The position numbers and the translations under genes are program-made. Shown here piece by piece: positions 1-15,900 of a DNA stretch of 64,000 nt. The DNA comes from Scenedesmus sp. ARA3. Taxonomy: Eukaryota > Chlorophyta > Chlorophyceae > Sphaeropleales > Scenedesmaceae. Position 1 is the first letter of the stretch. Each line of letters begins with the position of its first letter. The notes under the pieces are model-generated. The model saw only the letters and a list, made by a program, of their open reading frames with translations, searched no databases and had not been told where the DNA came from. The DNA lies in contig RWJK01001315.1 of NCBI GenBank assembly GCA_004335835.1, forward strand, positions 6,434-70,433, in the 5' to 3' direction.

Positions 1-2832
1 CCCGCCACAGCCGCAGCGACCACAACAGCTGCACAGCAGGCCACAGCAGAGTAGGGCAGCAGCAGTGTCAGCGTTAGTGCAGCTGCGGAGCGGGGCCTAG
101 CTGCTGGTCGGCGCGCGCGGCTGGCAGCACCCTTGGCAGCTGCCACAGCACGCAGGCACTCTGCAGGGCACACTCTGGCTGCTGCCGCCTACGCTGCTGT
201 GGGCCCCACCTGCCACCACTGCGCCCACCACGGGCGCCAGCAGGCTGTGCTGCCTGGCCTGGCCCTCCTGCGCCAGCAGCTGGTCGATGAGGCCGTTCAC
301 ACACGCCTGAGGGGCAGCGGCAGCACAGCAGCAGCCGATACAGTAGCAGCGTGATGAGGGCGCAGCAGCAGCAGCAGCAGCAGATGGTGCAGCAGATGTG
401 CAATGACAGGTGACAACACTGCTTCCAGGAATGTCAGAGCCGTGCAATGCATGTCTTCCGTAGCAGTGCACATGGCGTGTGGCTAAGTGCTGCATGCAGT
501 GGCATGTGGCGTGCTGCTGTTGAGCTGGGCGTGCGGCAGCCATGCCGCAGCATCCGCTATGGCAGCAGCGCAGCTGCGGGGCCGGGCCTCACGTCTGGGC
601 TCTTCACCAGCAGGCAGCTGCCTGTCAGGATGTGGGCGCACAGGCGCGTGGTGTTGCGCACAGACTGCAGCACAGCAGCACGCAGAGGCGCAATCAGACT
701 CCGTGCATCAAGGGTCAGATCAAGGTTGGGGTTGAGGTTGAGTTCTTGTTATACCCTGATGGCACCAAGAAAAGGCACACGTCACAGTGCCTGCTGCTCC
801 TGCGGCTGCTACCATACCCATCGCCATGAGCACTCTTACAGAGAATGGAACGCTGCATGCTGCCTGCTGGTGCTGCCTGCTGCTGCTGCCGCCTGCTGCC
901 TGCTGCTGCCTGCAATTTCTGCCGCCTGCTGCCTGCGGCTGCTGCTGCTGCTGCCCGCTGCCGGCTACTGCTGCTGCTGCTGTTGGCTGCCTAGTGCGCG
1001 GCCTCACCAGCGTGTATCCCCCCACGCTGCCCAGGGCCTCCTGGTAGGTGAGCGGCACGTCGTAGGCATAGTCCGCCAGCATCAGCATGTTGCTGTAGTC
1101 CACGCCCTGCAGGCAGCGCCGCACGCATGGGTTGGAAGAAAGGGTATCGTGGTATTGTGGCTTTGCTCTGAACAGCATGCAGCACTGCCTGAGAAAATTC
1201 ACACCGGACACCTGCCACATGTTCAGCCTTGGCGGACACAGTCACACAGGCATGAGTGCACATTCCAAGGACAGAAGCAGCTACAGCTGCACATTACAGC
1301 GTGCAAGCAATGCGCCGCGATGCGCCACTGCGCGCCGCCACCCACCCTGAAGCTGGCGTTGACCACGTCCAGCATCTGCCGCTGCGGGGGCTGCGCCAGC
1401 GGGAAGCGCTTGCTGCGCGGCTGGTCCTTGGTGATGAGCTCCAGCGTGGACGCCGTGCTGGTGCACGCGGGGCGCAGCCGGAACAGGTGCCGCGTGGCCA
1501 CCACGGCACCAGGCGAGCCTGACCGGCGGCGGCAGCAGCAGCAGCAGAAACAGGAGCAGCAAGAGGTCACAAGGGTGCCAGCAAGGTGCGGTCACTGCTG
1601 CCATCATGCTGGCACACGTGACTGCTGCACTGGCTGCTGTCCAGGCAAGGCTAGCGCAGCAAGCATGCAGTACATCTGTGACGCTGCTGCTGCTGCTGCT
1701 GCTGCCCTTGTACATCGCCGCATGCTGCGCGCACCTTGTGCGCCCACAAACAGGTCCACTGCCGCGCCGTTGCCGCGCCGCTCGTTGGCGATGGCGATGC
1801 TGTCCAGCGTGAAGGCGCAGCCAGCGCACAGCTCCACGGAGGCGCGCTGGAAGCGCAGGTTCCACAGCGGCATGGCCTGACCCGGCAGCCCAGTGATGGT
1901 CACGTTCCTGCGCGGGCGGCAGCAGCAGCAGCGGCAGCAGGGTGCGTCATGGTGCATAGGGATAGACTGCTGCTGCCATGAACTTAGACCATCAATAGAG
2001 GCAGCGACAGCACCTCACTGCTGGTTGCAGTGGCAGCCATGCAGGCCCTGAGGAGGCGACTGCTCAGCAGCTGTGCATGTGCTTGTGCACGCCTGTCGCA
2101 CCGCCGTGTCAAAGCCGTAAGTGCTCTGCACCTGCTGCTGCCTCTGCTGCTGCTGCTGTTCATGCTGCAGCCCTCACCTATTGACAGGAATGGGCGAGCG
2201 AGGGGACAGGTTGCCATCAAACTCATGCCCTGCAGCGGCAGCAGCAGCAGCAGCAAGCAGTGGGCGCAGCTAGCCCAAGCGCCCAGCTGTATGGCTGCTG
2301 GCTAAAGACTTTCAACACACAGCGCCTGCTCAGACATGATGGTACGCTGCAAGACAACGCAGCGGCGCGTACGGCAGCTGCTGCCGTGACGCAAGCCATC
2401 AGCACTGCTGGGCTAGAGTGCAGGTGCCAGCTTGCCACTGCACACGCTGACTGGCCGGGCCCTGGCTGCCACCGCTGCGGCTGTGCTCACCAACATCGTA
2501 GTCAGTGGTCAGCACGATGGTCTGCAGGCAGATCAATGCAGGCTCGAGCTTAGCCAGGCCCAGGTGCAAGCATAGCAGTGGCAGCAGACCAAGCAGCAGC
2601 AGAGGTGCAGCACTGCTCCCAGCTGCAGAGCCAGAGCTCGCTAGGTGGCAGTAATAGGCAAAGCTATCCTGCTCACCGTAATGGTTTGATCTTTCAGGGC
2701 CTCCACCAGGGTTGTTGTGTTGGCTTGAGCTCCACCTTGCGAGACATACCCCGTACGTCCGGCAGCTGTTGTAGCCGCAACCAACAACGCATAGATGACG
2801 ATCAACAGATGGTTCACTGCTCTCCTCGCCAT
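1..2832 (-). CDS. Secreted protein of unknown function, possible right-handed beta-helix; 3' end outside window
   Basis: Spliced gene read leftwards. The start ATG at 2832 opens MARRAVNHLLIVIYALLVAA, a clear signal peptide. Exons joined by phase: 2677-2832, 2491-2521 (31 nt), 2178-2229, 1735-1907 and about 1349-1518; a further coding block lies near 1000-1135 (includes DYSNMLMLADYAYDVPLTYQ), and a block near 95-330 carries a hydrophobic LLAPVVGAVVAGG stretch that could be a C-terminal membrane segment. The joined N-terminus (TTTLVEALKDQTIT, then IVLTTDYDVG, then NVTITGLPG, then LCAGCAFTLDSI) has the rhythm of pectin-lyase-like beta-helix proteins, where short hydrophobic strands alternate with turns. 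No catalytic residues can be assigned. The fold is inferred from pattern only; signal peptide and splicing are seen. Exons after 1349 are approximate. Confidence 0.6.
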
Positions 2833-4199
2833 GACGGGCAGCGATCCCGGAGAGCAAGGGATCACAGCATTAGCTGCATGACCAAGCGAACCTAGGAGGC
2901 CACAGAAGAAAACGAAACAACATATCGACACGTTTTGGTGAGTTTCGGTACTGCTGCACAGAAGTATGAAGCGAATCCGCGAGATCGACCTGTCACCGGA
3001 TGTGGATTGATTACTGCTGAAGCGGAAAACGCCTCTGGCAATCAGTAATTAATAATTGTATCTTGTGTGCCGTGTCAGATAGGCAAAGAGTGTTACATCC
3101 GTACTCCGGGCCCGCTGTCAAGTCATGACTCCATGTCTGCTGCGGTGACAGGCTCAAGCCAGCTGTTCAACTCAGCACAAAGGTTCTAGCTCTCATATGC
3201 GGGGATCACTTTGACGGCGCAAGCTGCTCGTGAACAATGGCGGTCACCGGGTGCACATGGGGGGTGACACCTTTCTGAGGCAGCCTCTGGGTCAGGGGCT
3301 GTCTGGTCACTGGCATGCCATGCACGATGCCCCTCCCAAACGAATTCCCTAGTGTGGTGCTTAGCAATGCCAGGAGGAGTCCGGATCAGCACAATTCGCA
3401 TACAGTACCACCGAGTGTGGCACATGTTCTCCTGAGTCGGCCAGTGTGCATGTCAGGCACTAGAAGCCACTCTGACCGACAGACAGTGCAAGGTGTGCCA
3501 CGGCAACTAAAGCTGCAGTGCAGCATACTCGCAGCATTTGAGAGAGAGGATAGTTACATGTGGGTCCTGGCACCATCTTGGATGAGCCACAACAGGTTGA
3601 ACACAGGTTTGAGACCAGAAAAGAGAGTGAGCACCGTAAAACACACTGCACACCCTTGAGCACCAAATCTCTCATGTTATATCCAGAGACGTCTTACTGC
3701 GGTGCTTGTGACTGCCAACTCACAGAGTAAGTTTTCTGTCGACAGCCGCCGCGGCACACAGTGCCACACGGTGTGCAAGCGCATACGCAGCGCTTGCACA
3801 GCATCAAGTGACCCGTTTGTTCTCTGCCCAATACCAATTAGTCTCAGACGCACGCCACAACGCGCTGCACCACCGGCATATACATTACTTGCATCTCAGC
3901 AGTGTGCTTGTTTTTGCAGGCACTCAGTGCCATAGGCTATGGGGGCTGGGCTGTGCCTAGTCGAGGCAAGATCACGGCACTCCCTGCACTACAACTCTGC
4001 AGAGTATGAGGCTGCACTGCACGCTGCTGCTGGCTGCGGCTGGCGGCGCAGCAGCCTGCTTGACCATCATGGCTGCCATGCAGCATGGAGCTGTACAGAA
4101 GCAGCTGCACGGAAAAAAAAAACACAAAACCACCAATGCGCCAAAACAGCAGACTTGCGCAACGAATCTACACCCTTAGACCCACAACCATGCTGCTCC
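2833..4199. other. Spacer between two minus-strand genes
   Basis: No coding feature was recognised. It should contain the promoter of the secreted-protein gene (right of 2832) and the 3' UTR of the glycosyltransferase gene (left of 4200). It is poorer in CAG/CTG than the flanking genes. Position 3546-3576 holds one copy of a 31-bp repeat that recurs in the K+-channel gene. A homopolymer of 10 A lies near 4114-4123. Confidence 0.5.
3546..3576 (+). repeat. Dispersed 31-bp repeat, copy A
   Basis: 31 bases beginning GAGGATAGTTACATGTGGGT and ending CTGGCACCAT are identical to 53271-53301, in the same orientation. Flanking GAGAGAG runs also resemble each other with a small indel; homology ends abruptly on the right. 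A 31-base exact match in non-microsatellite sequence is far beyond chance in 64 kb, so both copies probably come from one dispersed element. Confidence 0.85.
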
Positions 4200-6203
<2,004 letters not shown>

Positions 6204-6923
6204 CGCGCATCGCTTATCGAGCTGAACTCATTGCTGCTGTCTGCCCGCCCAACGCTGAAGTTTCGCGCCAATGCTGCTGGTTGGTTCGCACGTCCGGTGT
6301 GATTAGCTTCGTCCAAAAGTATGTGTTGAAGTATATTCAACGTAAACCTCTACCAGTTCTCTATGGTGCACTGCTGCGCTATGGCGTGCCGGTTACTGCT
6401 GCAGACACAAGCGCCGATAAGGCAACCTATCTTGTGATGAGCTTAGCAAAACTTGTTGGTAAATGTCGTGCTACCAAGGCATCCACTTGCCTCCATGGGG
6501 GCGACACTCTTCGAAATGTCGGGGGTCCCAGCCAATTCACTCGACAGGTTCGTGTAGACTTGGCCTCGACCATCAACCTGGACCCAGCTTCAGCCCGCAG
6601 CTTTGACTTCTTGAAACATGTCAGAAACTTACATAGCATGCTCCCACCGATCTCTATGTGCTGCAGCGTGCCTCCCAGCAGCACTGCAGCAGCTGCAGCT
6701 GCATGCAGCTGTTCTGCGCAACACAGTGCAATTGCTGAATTGAAAAAGTGAAAAAGTAACTTTGGCCTCCGCTCGTGGCAAGATCGCCTGACATATATAA
6801 TAATTATGTCAACCTGGTTGAACCAGTGATAAAGGCGCATTAATTCTCAAAACATGACAGCAGCTCATACCCTCACGACTGCACCACTCTCCACTGCTGT
6901 CCACTGTGGCAATCCCATGTGAC
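6204..6923. other. Spacer: promoter of the glycosyltransferase gene and 3' end of CFAP44
   Basis: No recognised gene. It is less CAG-rich than the rest and has AT-rich stretches (around 6790-6810). A TTACA at about 6626 (TGTAA on the minus strand) lies about 300 bases past the CFAP44 stop and could be its polyadenylation signal. An open frame of 199 codons on the plus strand (6152-6751) overlaps the glycosyltransferase start; it resembles nothing known to me and may be chance. Confidence 0.5.
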
Positions 6924-9900
6924 TCAGCTGTACACGGATGTGTCTTTCCACTTGAGCGCTGCAATCTGGCTGCGCAGGCTGTCCAGGCGGCCCGCCCTGC
7001 TGTTGATGGTGGCAACCAGCTTGTCGCGCTCAGCCACAGCAGCGCGCCGCGCGTCCAGCGGGTCCGACCACAGCGCCGACCGCCCAGCCATCACGGCAGC
7101 CTCCAGCTCGCGCTGCGTGCGCGTCAGCTCCGTCACAGTGTTCAGCGCTGTGGTGTTCTCCCGTGACAGCGCCAGCAGCTCGCGGCGCTTGGCAGCGATC
7201 TTGGCATCCCACTCCGCCAGCTCACGCGTGCCAGTGCTCAACTGCAGCGGCAGCAGCAGCACGTGCACAACATGCATTAGTCTCACACCGCAACGGCCGA
7301 GGATGCTGTGAGCAGCGTGTCTTGTCATTATATGTTGCGTAAGCAGCTATGCGCTCTGCTCCTTGGCTGAAGGGCACACTGATGCAGAGAGCCAGTAGAG
7401 CAGTAGCTACAGACGGTGTCAGGAGAGCTTTACACAACATGGCAATGCCTGTCGACGCAGTCACAGGCAGCTCATCATTGATTCTACTGGTCCTGCAGTT
7501 AGAATGCATACCTATGGGGCGATTTTGCAAGCTGGGTGCTCAGCAGGCTGTCATCATGCCACGGCAAGCCGCCTCACCTGCTGCTTCAGCGCCTCCCTCA
7601 GCTCATCCGCCGCCCTGTTCCTGACACCAATCGTGTCCAGCAGCGCCACGTCAATGACCTGGCCAAACTTGAGCATCTGCACGTCCCTGCACTTGGCGCT
7701 GAGCTCGGCCAGGTGGCCCTGCTTCGCGGCCTTGTCGGCCTGCAGCTGGTGGTGCTGCCGGCGCAGCTCCTTCAGCTGCTGGCGCAGCGCAGCACGCTCC
7801 TCATCCAGCTCCTACAGGCACAGCGGCCACGTGGTTCGCAATGTGGTGTTGAACAGACAGGAGCACACATGCGTCACACTCAAAACACTAGGCAGAAGTT
7901 CTGTCACATGGCGATGATGGGCGAGTTGTCCATGGCCATCATGCCTGGTATGGCTAGGGTGAACATCAACAGCACCACCTTCAGCTACCTTACTCATTGA
8001 TGAAACAGCTGCAAACATTGTGGCTGACACAGTGCACGCAGGTGAAACCAATCACATGCTTGTGCAGTGCAACCCAAACGCACCTGCATGCGCTGCTTGA
8101 GGCGCCCCAGCTGCTGCTGGCTGAACACCACTGCCCCAGACAGGTCGTGTGGCAGCCGCCTGCCCTCCAGGAACTCCACCTGGTGCAGCCGCAGGCTCAC
8201 CACGGCAGGCAGCTGGTTCAGCCGCGCCTGCTTCTCCTGCTGGAACTCCAGCACACTCTGCAACACACACAAGCAAGAAGCAAGAAGCGGGGCAACAGCA
8301 CCTTTGAGTGCATGCAACTTGCATGCCTTCACTACGCAGCATCTCCCATTACAAAGGGCCGGACACTCCATAGTAACCGGGCACACCATCCCTGTGCTTG
8401 TGGCACGTATCATGTATTGCCTGAAAGGCAGCACCAGCAGCAGCAGCAGCGGCAGCCCGCGCACCTGGTTGACTGCCGCCAGGGCCTGCTCCAGCAGGCG
8501 CGCCTTCTTGCCCAGCAGCTCGCGCTCCTTGCGGATGCCCTCCAGCGCCTTGCCCACCTCACCGCCGGCCTCCTCCTCGTCCAGGCGCCGCCCACGCAGC
8601 TCCACCACGCGCTCGTACAGCCCGGGCTCGCAGCCGGGCGGGCACACCTCCTCGCCCGCCTCGTCGTCGCTGCCGGAGTCGGAGCCGCCCTCGCAGCCGG
8701 AGTCCTCTGAGTCGCTGGAGCCGGAGCCGTCGCCCGCGCCGTGGCGGCGGCTGCGCTTGATGCGCCTGCAGGGGAGTGCCGCCATTGAGCAGCAGCAGCA
8801 GCAGCAGCAGCAGCCGAAGATTCAGCACAGCACAGCAAAATAGCCACATTTGGAGGCTGATGGTGGCTGTGCTTGGGTCGCTCTGATGGGATGCCGCATC
8901 CCATGGGTGGCACTCATGTCGCCCATAACAAGCATGCGGAATGCCGTTAACCATTCACATTCGCTTTCCTGCAGAGATCAACACAGTCAAAGTACAACAG
9001 CAGCAAACTATATTGGCACCAAGCTCACTGCCTGGTTAACTGCTGCATGCAGCCCCCACCTGTTGAACACCTTGGTCAGCTGCTCCCTGAAGGCATCTTG
9101 GTCAGCCAGCAGCACCTCCAGCTCAGCCACCACAGCAGCGCGGCGCGCAGCAGCAGCGTCACCCTCGGCGCGCTTGGCGTCCAGCACGCGCCCTACCTCA
9201 GCCAGCCCGCCTGCCAGCTCGGCCTGCTCTGCCGCCTTGGCTGCACGCTTGCCCTCCAGCACCAGCTCCTGCACCTCAGCCTCCTGCAGGCCAGCGGACA
9301 CGAGCGACACGGCACAGATGTCAGCAAAGCAGCAGACACACACCAGCACCGCGCAGGGCTGAAGGGATGTGTTACTGCCTCAGGTGCATCAACACATGGC
9401 CAGTTGACACGGATCACATCAGGCTGCTGCACAGCCCCACAGCTGGCATGCACAAGATAAATTGCAGAGAGCTCGTGGCAGGCCCTGCTGCACTCATAGC
9501 AAGGACGGGCGGTCCTCCCTCGGCCATCCTGCTGCTGCGCACCTGCAGCACAGCCAGCTCCCGCGTCATGGTCAGCAGCTGCCCCTCGGCAGCCTTGATG
9601 CCTACCCCCAGCTCAAGCTGGGCGGTGCGCGCAGCAGCAATTGATGCGGCAAACGCAGCGCACTGCCGAGTGATGTCATCTACGCGCAAGATCCAGCAGC
9701 AGACAGCAGCAGGCACCTTTCAGCGACGATCTTGAAAACTGCATGACAATTGCTAAAGGTAGCTTCCAGCATGCTGGCTGCATCCTGCTGTCAGCTGCTG
9801 GTCTTGTTCTCCAGAGCCCTTTTGCCAAGCAGCAACAGAAAGATGCGGCTGACAGATACAGGCGGGGCGGCGCAGCCAAGCAAAGTTAGCCCACGACTGT

Positions 9901-12900
9901 TGACACTCACCCAGCAGATGCTGGCGCTCAACGTGCAGTGTGCGCAGCTGTGTGTGGCTGAGCGTGGCCGGTGCTGCCCCAGCCTCGCTCGCGCTACGCT
10001 GGACAGCATCAGCACTGCTGGCGCCTCCCGGCTGCTTGGCAGCTGCTGCGGAGCCACCTGCTCCTGCCTGTTTGTGTGCATCAGCTGCTGCCTGCTTGCT
10101 TGGCCCAGCCTTGGCTCCGGCAAATCCGCCCAATCCACCAGCAGTTGTCCCAGCGGCTTTGTCTGCTGCTGCCTTCTTAGCTGCGTGGTGCTCAGCAACC
10201 TGAGCCTCACTGACATCCTGCAGCTGCTGCTCGGGCTCCTCGTCTGGCAGCATGTGCAGCTCAGGCAGCGGCTCTGCATGCAAGTTCAAGGCACGCACGC
10301 GCACACAGTGTTGACGCTGATACACTTGGCCTCACGTTGCACTTGAGAGGCAGGCCGTCGGTACAAAGCATTCCTTGTGCTGAGATGCCTGCCCATGGTA
10401 TGTTGACATCACATAAACATCAGCCAAGGGCGTTTTCTTGGAAAGCAGTGCATCCGCCCCTGTTTTCTAGCTGTGTCCACCAGCCACCTGCCCACCTGTG
10501 ATGCCCAGCAGGTTGTTGATGACAGACAAGCGCTGCCTGGCTGCGTTCAGCCGCGCCAGCAGGCCGCGCTTCTCATCCCGCAGCGCCAGCACACGTGCGT
10601 TGAAGCTGGACTGCGCTGAAGTCATGTCCCGCACCAGCAGCAGCATCTGGCTGCGCTTCCTGGAGGGAGTGAGGCGCTGGTCCTGCAAGACACGCGAAAC
10701 CAATTTACCATTGTTGTGAAGCCCCATGTGGCTGTAGTCATGGTGCCCACATGCCAGATGAGGCTCAGCACACCGCGTTGCATTGAGTGGAAAGTCAAGC
10801 CAGCTGTGAGAATGCGTGGAGTTACTGCCAAGTTCACCAAACAGCATGCGCAAAATGCTGTTCATGCTGCAATGTCATTGTATTGCATGCTTCACCCTGT
10901 ACTAGTTGCAGAAAGCTGCCTTTTGCTGTGGCTGCTCACCTCAGGAAGCACGTAGCCTGCATCGCTCTTCAGCTTGTAGTCGCCGATGGTGGCAGCAGCC
11001 TCAGCCAGCGCAGCCAGGTCGGCTGGCGCCTCGTACGTCTCGTCAGGCCTGCTGGCGTTAAAGGCAGCCCACTCGGCGGCACGTGCCTTCTTGGACTGTC
11101 GCCACAGCTCCGCACGCGACTGCATTGAGGATGCATCCTGACCTGGAAGGCCTTGCCTTGACGGGTCAGCATCACCTGCATGCGTGTTCAGCACAAACCA
11201 AAGCCAGGGTAAAAAGGTTGATGAGAGCCAACAGGGAATCTTTGTTAGGGACATTGTTGCAAGCACAATCTTGAACGGTGCAAAGCAGCAGAAGATCAGC
11301 ATTGCGGGAGTCTCTGCTGGCCATCGTGCAGCTGATCACCCCACCTGCCAGCTCCTGCAGATGTGCGCTGCCCTTCTTTGATGCGCTGCCGGTGTTTGAG
11401 AGCTGCCTGCTGAGGTCCTGCCGCAGCTGCTGCTGGGCTGCCTCCTCCTGCTCAGCCTCCTGGATGCTCAACTGCAGGGGCGCGGGGCAGCACAACAGCA
11501 TGGTGGTCATGCACCACCCACAACTGCAACATGCAGGTTATGTTACTGTTGAAAACATCCAACGAAACTGCAACCTGGCTGGAAGATTGCTGACTCAGCG
11601 TGCACGTATCCCATGATTAACACTGGATAGCCGATGGGTCATCAAACGATGTCTGCCTCTCACCAGAAGCTCTTTGGGCAGCTCTGCCTGCCTGATGGTG
11701 GAGACGCTGCTGCCACTCCGCAGGGCGTGCAGGGTGAGGTGGTGCACTGCCAGGCTGGCAGTGTAGTAGGCCTGCAGCTTGCGCAGCCGCAGCTGCGCCA
11801 GTTCAGCATCATACGCCACCTGTGCCTTGGCATCAGCTAGGAGCGCAGCGCGCTCCTGCTCCACTAGGGCATCTAGGCCTGGGCACAGCAGGCGAAGGGA
11901 GGTAGGGTGGGGCACAAACACTGATAACAATCTACATGCCAGACTGCTTTCCTGCAAGCATCCCACACACAAACTTCTGCAGGTGTTACTTTCAATATGT
12001 GCTGCGCTCATGTTACACTCAGTGTTATGTGGTGGTCGCGCTGGTGCCGTGATGTTCAGGTGGTAACATAGCTACATGTCTGATTCTTAGCCCTGATGAT
12101 CAGCCACTGAACAACAGCCAGTATGCCTCACCTGCATCAATGTCCAACATGTGGCGAGGCAGTTGCTGCCCTGGAGGCCGCGCGTTGTTCTCAGCTACTA
12201 GTGCTGCATGCTCACGGCGTAGCACAGCTACAGCCGCAACCAGCTGCTCGCGAGCAGCAGCTGCAGCAGCTGCCTGCTGGCTGTGCTGAGCTGCCTGCCT
12301 GGCCTCCTCCAGGCTAGGCACATCCTGCTGCAGGTCTGGTGCATCTGCAAGGCCTCCTGCGGCAGCAGCGTCGGCTGCCATGCTAGGCAGTTGCAGGTCC
12401 TGGGCTGCTGCATTGGCTGCTTCTGCTGGCTGCGGGTGCAGAGGGTTGGACAGCAGCAGCAGCGAGCCATCCTTGGCTGCGCTGATGAAGCAGCTGTCAT
12501 CAAAGGCCATCGCCAGTGCAGTGACGGGGCTGCTGCGCAATCCATGCAGAGGGCACTGCCAATGCCTGCAAGGGCACAACGTGCAGCAGCAGAATTGCAG
12601 TCGTTGGAACGCAGCGTGCAGCGTGCACACGTGGCCACATACAGCACTTGCATGTTCTGCGCAAACATTCAACTTTCAGTTGTTAGGGTACTAGTTCAAC
12701 ATGAGTTGTACAGTGTGTTCAATGGCGGTGCTGATCAAAACACAAAACACAGCTGCCGACTCAATTAGCCTGCAAATGGCATCACAATGACCTGCAATCT
12801 TAAGAAAAGCTTGGGGCTGTATCTGTACAGCGTTGGTACCATGGCGGCAACATAGCTGCAATACACCACACCTACCTGCCGTCCCACGTGTTGTTTGAGG

Positions 12901-15900
12901 TGTGGCGCCCCTCAAGCCTGACAGCGCCATCAGCAGAGCCCAGCAGAGCGTAGCTGCCAGACCAACTGCTGCTGACAGCAGTGACTGCTGCGTCCGCCAT
13001 GGCAGTCGTGCTGCTGAGCGGCCGCGCATGATCCCAGCTGCACTCCAGCACCTGCAGGAATCGAGAACATGCACAGTAACATCTACATGTACTTCACACA
13101 TTCTGTGCAGCACAACGCGAAGGCAGTACATTTTGCAGAAATGCTGACTGCAAGCCATGCCATCTCCTGCTGCTTACCTGGCCAGCGCCCTGGCCTGCCA
13201 CCCACACCAGGAAGCTGCTGCTGCCTTTGTAGCTGAGCCAAGTGACGGGCAGCACAGGCTGCTCAGCGAAAGGATCATCGTCTAGTTCAGATGTCTCTTG
13301 CTGAAGCTGTGCTGCTGCTGCTCCTGCATCAACGCTGTTAGCATGCAGCTCTGCAGCCGAAGCCTGCAAGTCACTGGCCTTGCTGTCATCTGCATTAAGC
13401 TGCTGCTGTAACTGCTGCTGGGTGTGTTGCAGTTGCTGGCGCTGCCTGGGCAGCTTGACCGTGTATGTTCTGCTTGGAACGCTTTGCTCAAATGTCCTGC
13501 ACGCGCACCAGCAGACAGCAACACAGGCAAGTTCAGAGGTGGATGGCGCGGGGAGAATTGAGGGTGTATGTGCTGCATCTACTGAAGGCATCCAGAGAGA
13601 GGCTATCCAGGAGTCTTTGCTGTACCAGCCTGATGCACATGTTCCGCTGCCCACCTGCTATTGTCGATGCTGTTCCAGTCTGGCACTGTCAGCTCCACTA
13701 CAACGCCGCTGCTGAAGCCCACCAGCAGGCAGCAGCCGTCAGGTGACCAGCAGCTGCAGCTGGGGCTGGGGCCAGGCAGCTGGCAAGACAGCTGAGGCCA
13801 CAGTGCTGCGCCGGCTGTAAGCTGGAAGAAAAACACCCGCCCATGCGATGCCACTGCTGCTAGCTTTTGGCCGTCAGAGCTGGCTGCGACACAGGTGACA
13901 GGGACCTGAGGGCAAGGTACAGCCATCAAACACACCTCAGGCAGCGAAGAAAGGTTGCTTGCTAAGCAGCTGCTACGCAACTCTTCAGGTCCACCTGTTG
14001 CTTTGCCTGTGTGCTGTATGGACCAGCCTCTGCTGTGCCACTTGCTAGCACAAACACCCTTCCGCTGCCAATCTCACCTTGTAGGGCTTCACAGCAGCCA
14101 GCAGCCTCCAGCCATCCGCACACAGCCGTAGCAAGCGCAGGCTGCCGTCGGCAAAGCCCAGCACTGCAGTGCGCTGCTCAGCGTCTGCTGACACTGGCAG
14201 CATAGCCATGCAGGTAGCTCTGCTGCTGAATTGCCGCTGCTGCAGTACCTGACCAGACCTGCAGGAGCATGCCAGCAGATTACTTGAGCAACTGGAAGCA
14301 CCATGTGCAAAGCACAGTGATGCTCACACAGGTGCTGCATTGTCAATTGAGCGTCTGTTGCTGGGAGTTCTGCAATGGTCTGGTGCACTCACGTCATGCT
14401 ATTGCCTTTGGGCACATCCAGCTGCAGGGCCCCGGCCCATTCCCTGACTGTTCAGGCCAGCAGCACCAACCTGTAGCTGATGGCGTTGATGGCACCGCTG
14501 CCTGCTGCTGTGATCACCACATGCCTGTCTGGGCAGGTGTACGCGCCCAGCACACCGCCCGCGTGGAGCTCCAGCAGCCTGCTTGCAGCAAAGCCCTTGG
14601 AGTCCAGCAGGTTGAGCGGCAGCGCCACACGCAGCAGCGCACCACAGTCGCTGAGCACCAGCCAGCTGCTGCGCCCCTGCCACAGCAGCCCACGTGGACA
14701 GCCGCCTCCTGTCAGCACCACCTCTGCTGCTGGGCGCACCTGGCAGGCAGCGCCGCCTTCGCCGGGCTCTGCATCAGCCAGCCGCGCTGCGTCCCACAGC
14801 CGCAGCACGCCATCGCCGCCGCCACTGACGACGTAGTTGGACTGGCTGTCATGCAGCAGCACCTCAACAGGCCCAGCATGGCATGGTGCGCCACCTGGCC
14901 GAGCTATCACTGCCTTGACCAAGCCGCCGTCCCACAGCAGCAGGGAGCCCGACTCGCTGCTGCTGAGCACCTGACCGTCAGGCAGCTCCACAAACGCGGC
15001 TACATCACTCAGCTCCAGCGATCCAAACTTGCCCAGGTCGCCCTGCAATGTACAAAAGGAGAAGATGGTCAGCTGAACAAGAGGCAGCAGTTCTGGCTGT
15101 AGCGAATGCGGCGCAGGCAGCCGTTGCTGGAGAGCAGCTGACTTGGTACGTGAGCCATGTCATATCTCGCGCCGTGTGCAGCTGCTGCTGCTGCTGCGGC
15201 TGCTGGCGGTGCCCCTGCTGCTAGTGCACCTGCTGCTGCTGTTGTGCTGCCCTCTCACAAGCATGTGAACAACAGCAGGCCTGCATGAACACTTTTAAGC
15301 AAGCAGCTGTCGCACCTGCAGCTTCAGGCCTGTGAAGGTGTCAGCCATCCTCCAGAAGCGGATGTGGCCGGTGCCGCACGTCACCAGGCTGCCAGCAAAG
15401 TGGGGCGAGAAGCGCACCGCATACACCTCTTGGCTGAAGGCCTTGCAGCGCAGCAGCGTAGCCCCGCTGGCCCAATCCCACAATGTGAGCAGATAGTCTG
15501 GGCTGCTGCCCACGCTGGCCAGCATGGCCCCGTCGGGGCTGAATACTGCACATGAGTAGCTGCGCTCGGTGCCTGCTGCAAGCGTCTGCACCAGCTCCAG
15601 GCTCGGGTAAGCATAGATGTAGCTGGGTGGTGCAATTGTGTGGGTGGAAAGGCAGTTGATACTCTCAGTAAGCTAGACGTGCGAAAGGTTATTGTGGGTT
15701 GAACGCGGTGGGGGAGCCACAATTGGTGGCATTGCATGCGGCTGGGGCAGCTGCTGTGTTACTGCCTTCTACCTGCTGCGATTACGCAGTTCCTTGCAAT
15801 TCAATACTGCATACTGACATCAATTGCTATGCTGTTTGCGCTTCACCACACTCACATGGCTGGTGGCCTGCTCTTGCAGCGCTCCGCCACCAAAAAGTGC

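Noticed and set aside
8461..8764. Possible separate gene at the acidic CPPGC block
   Set aside because: This block is a known part of the CFAP44 C-terminal half and splices in order with its neighbours.
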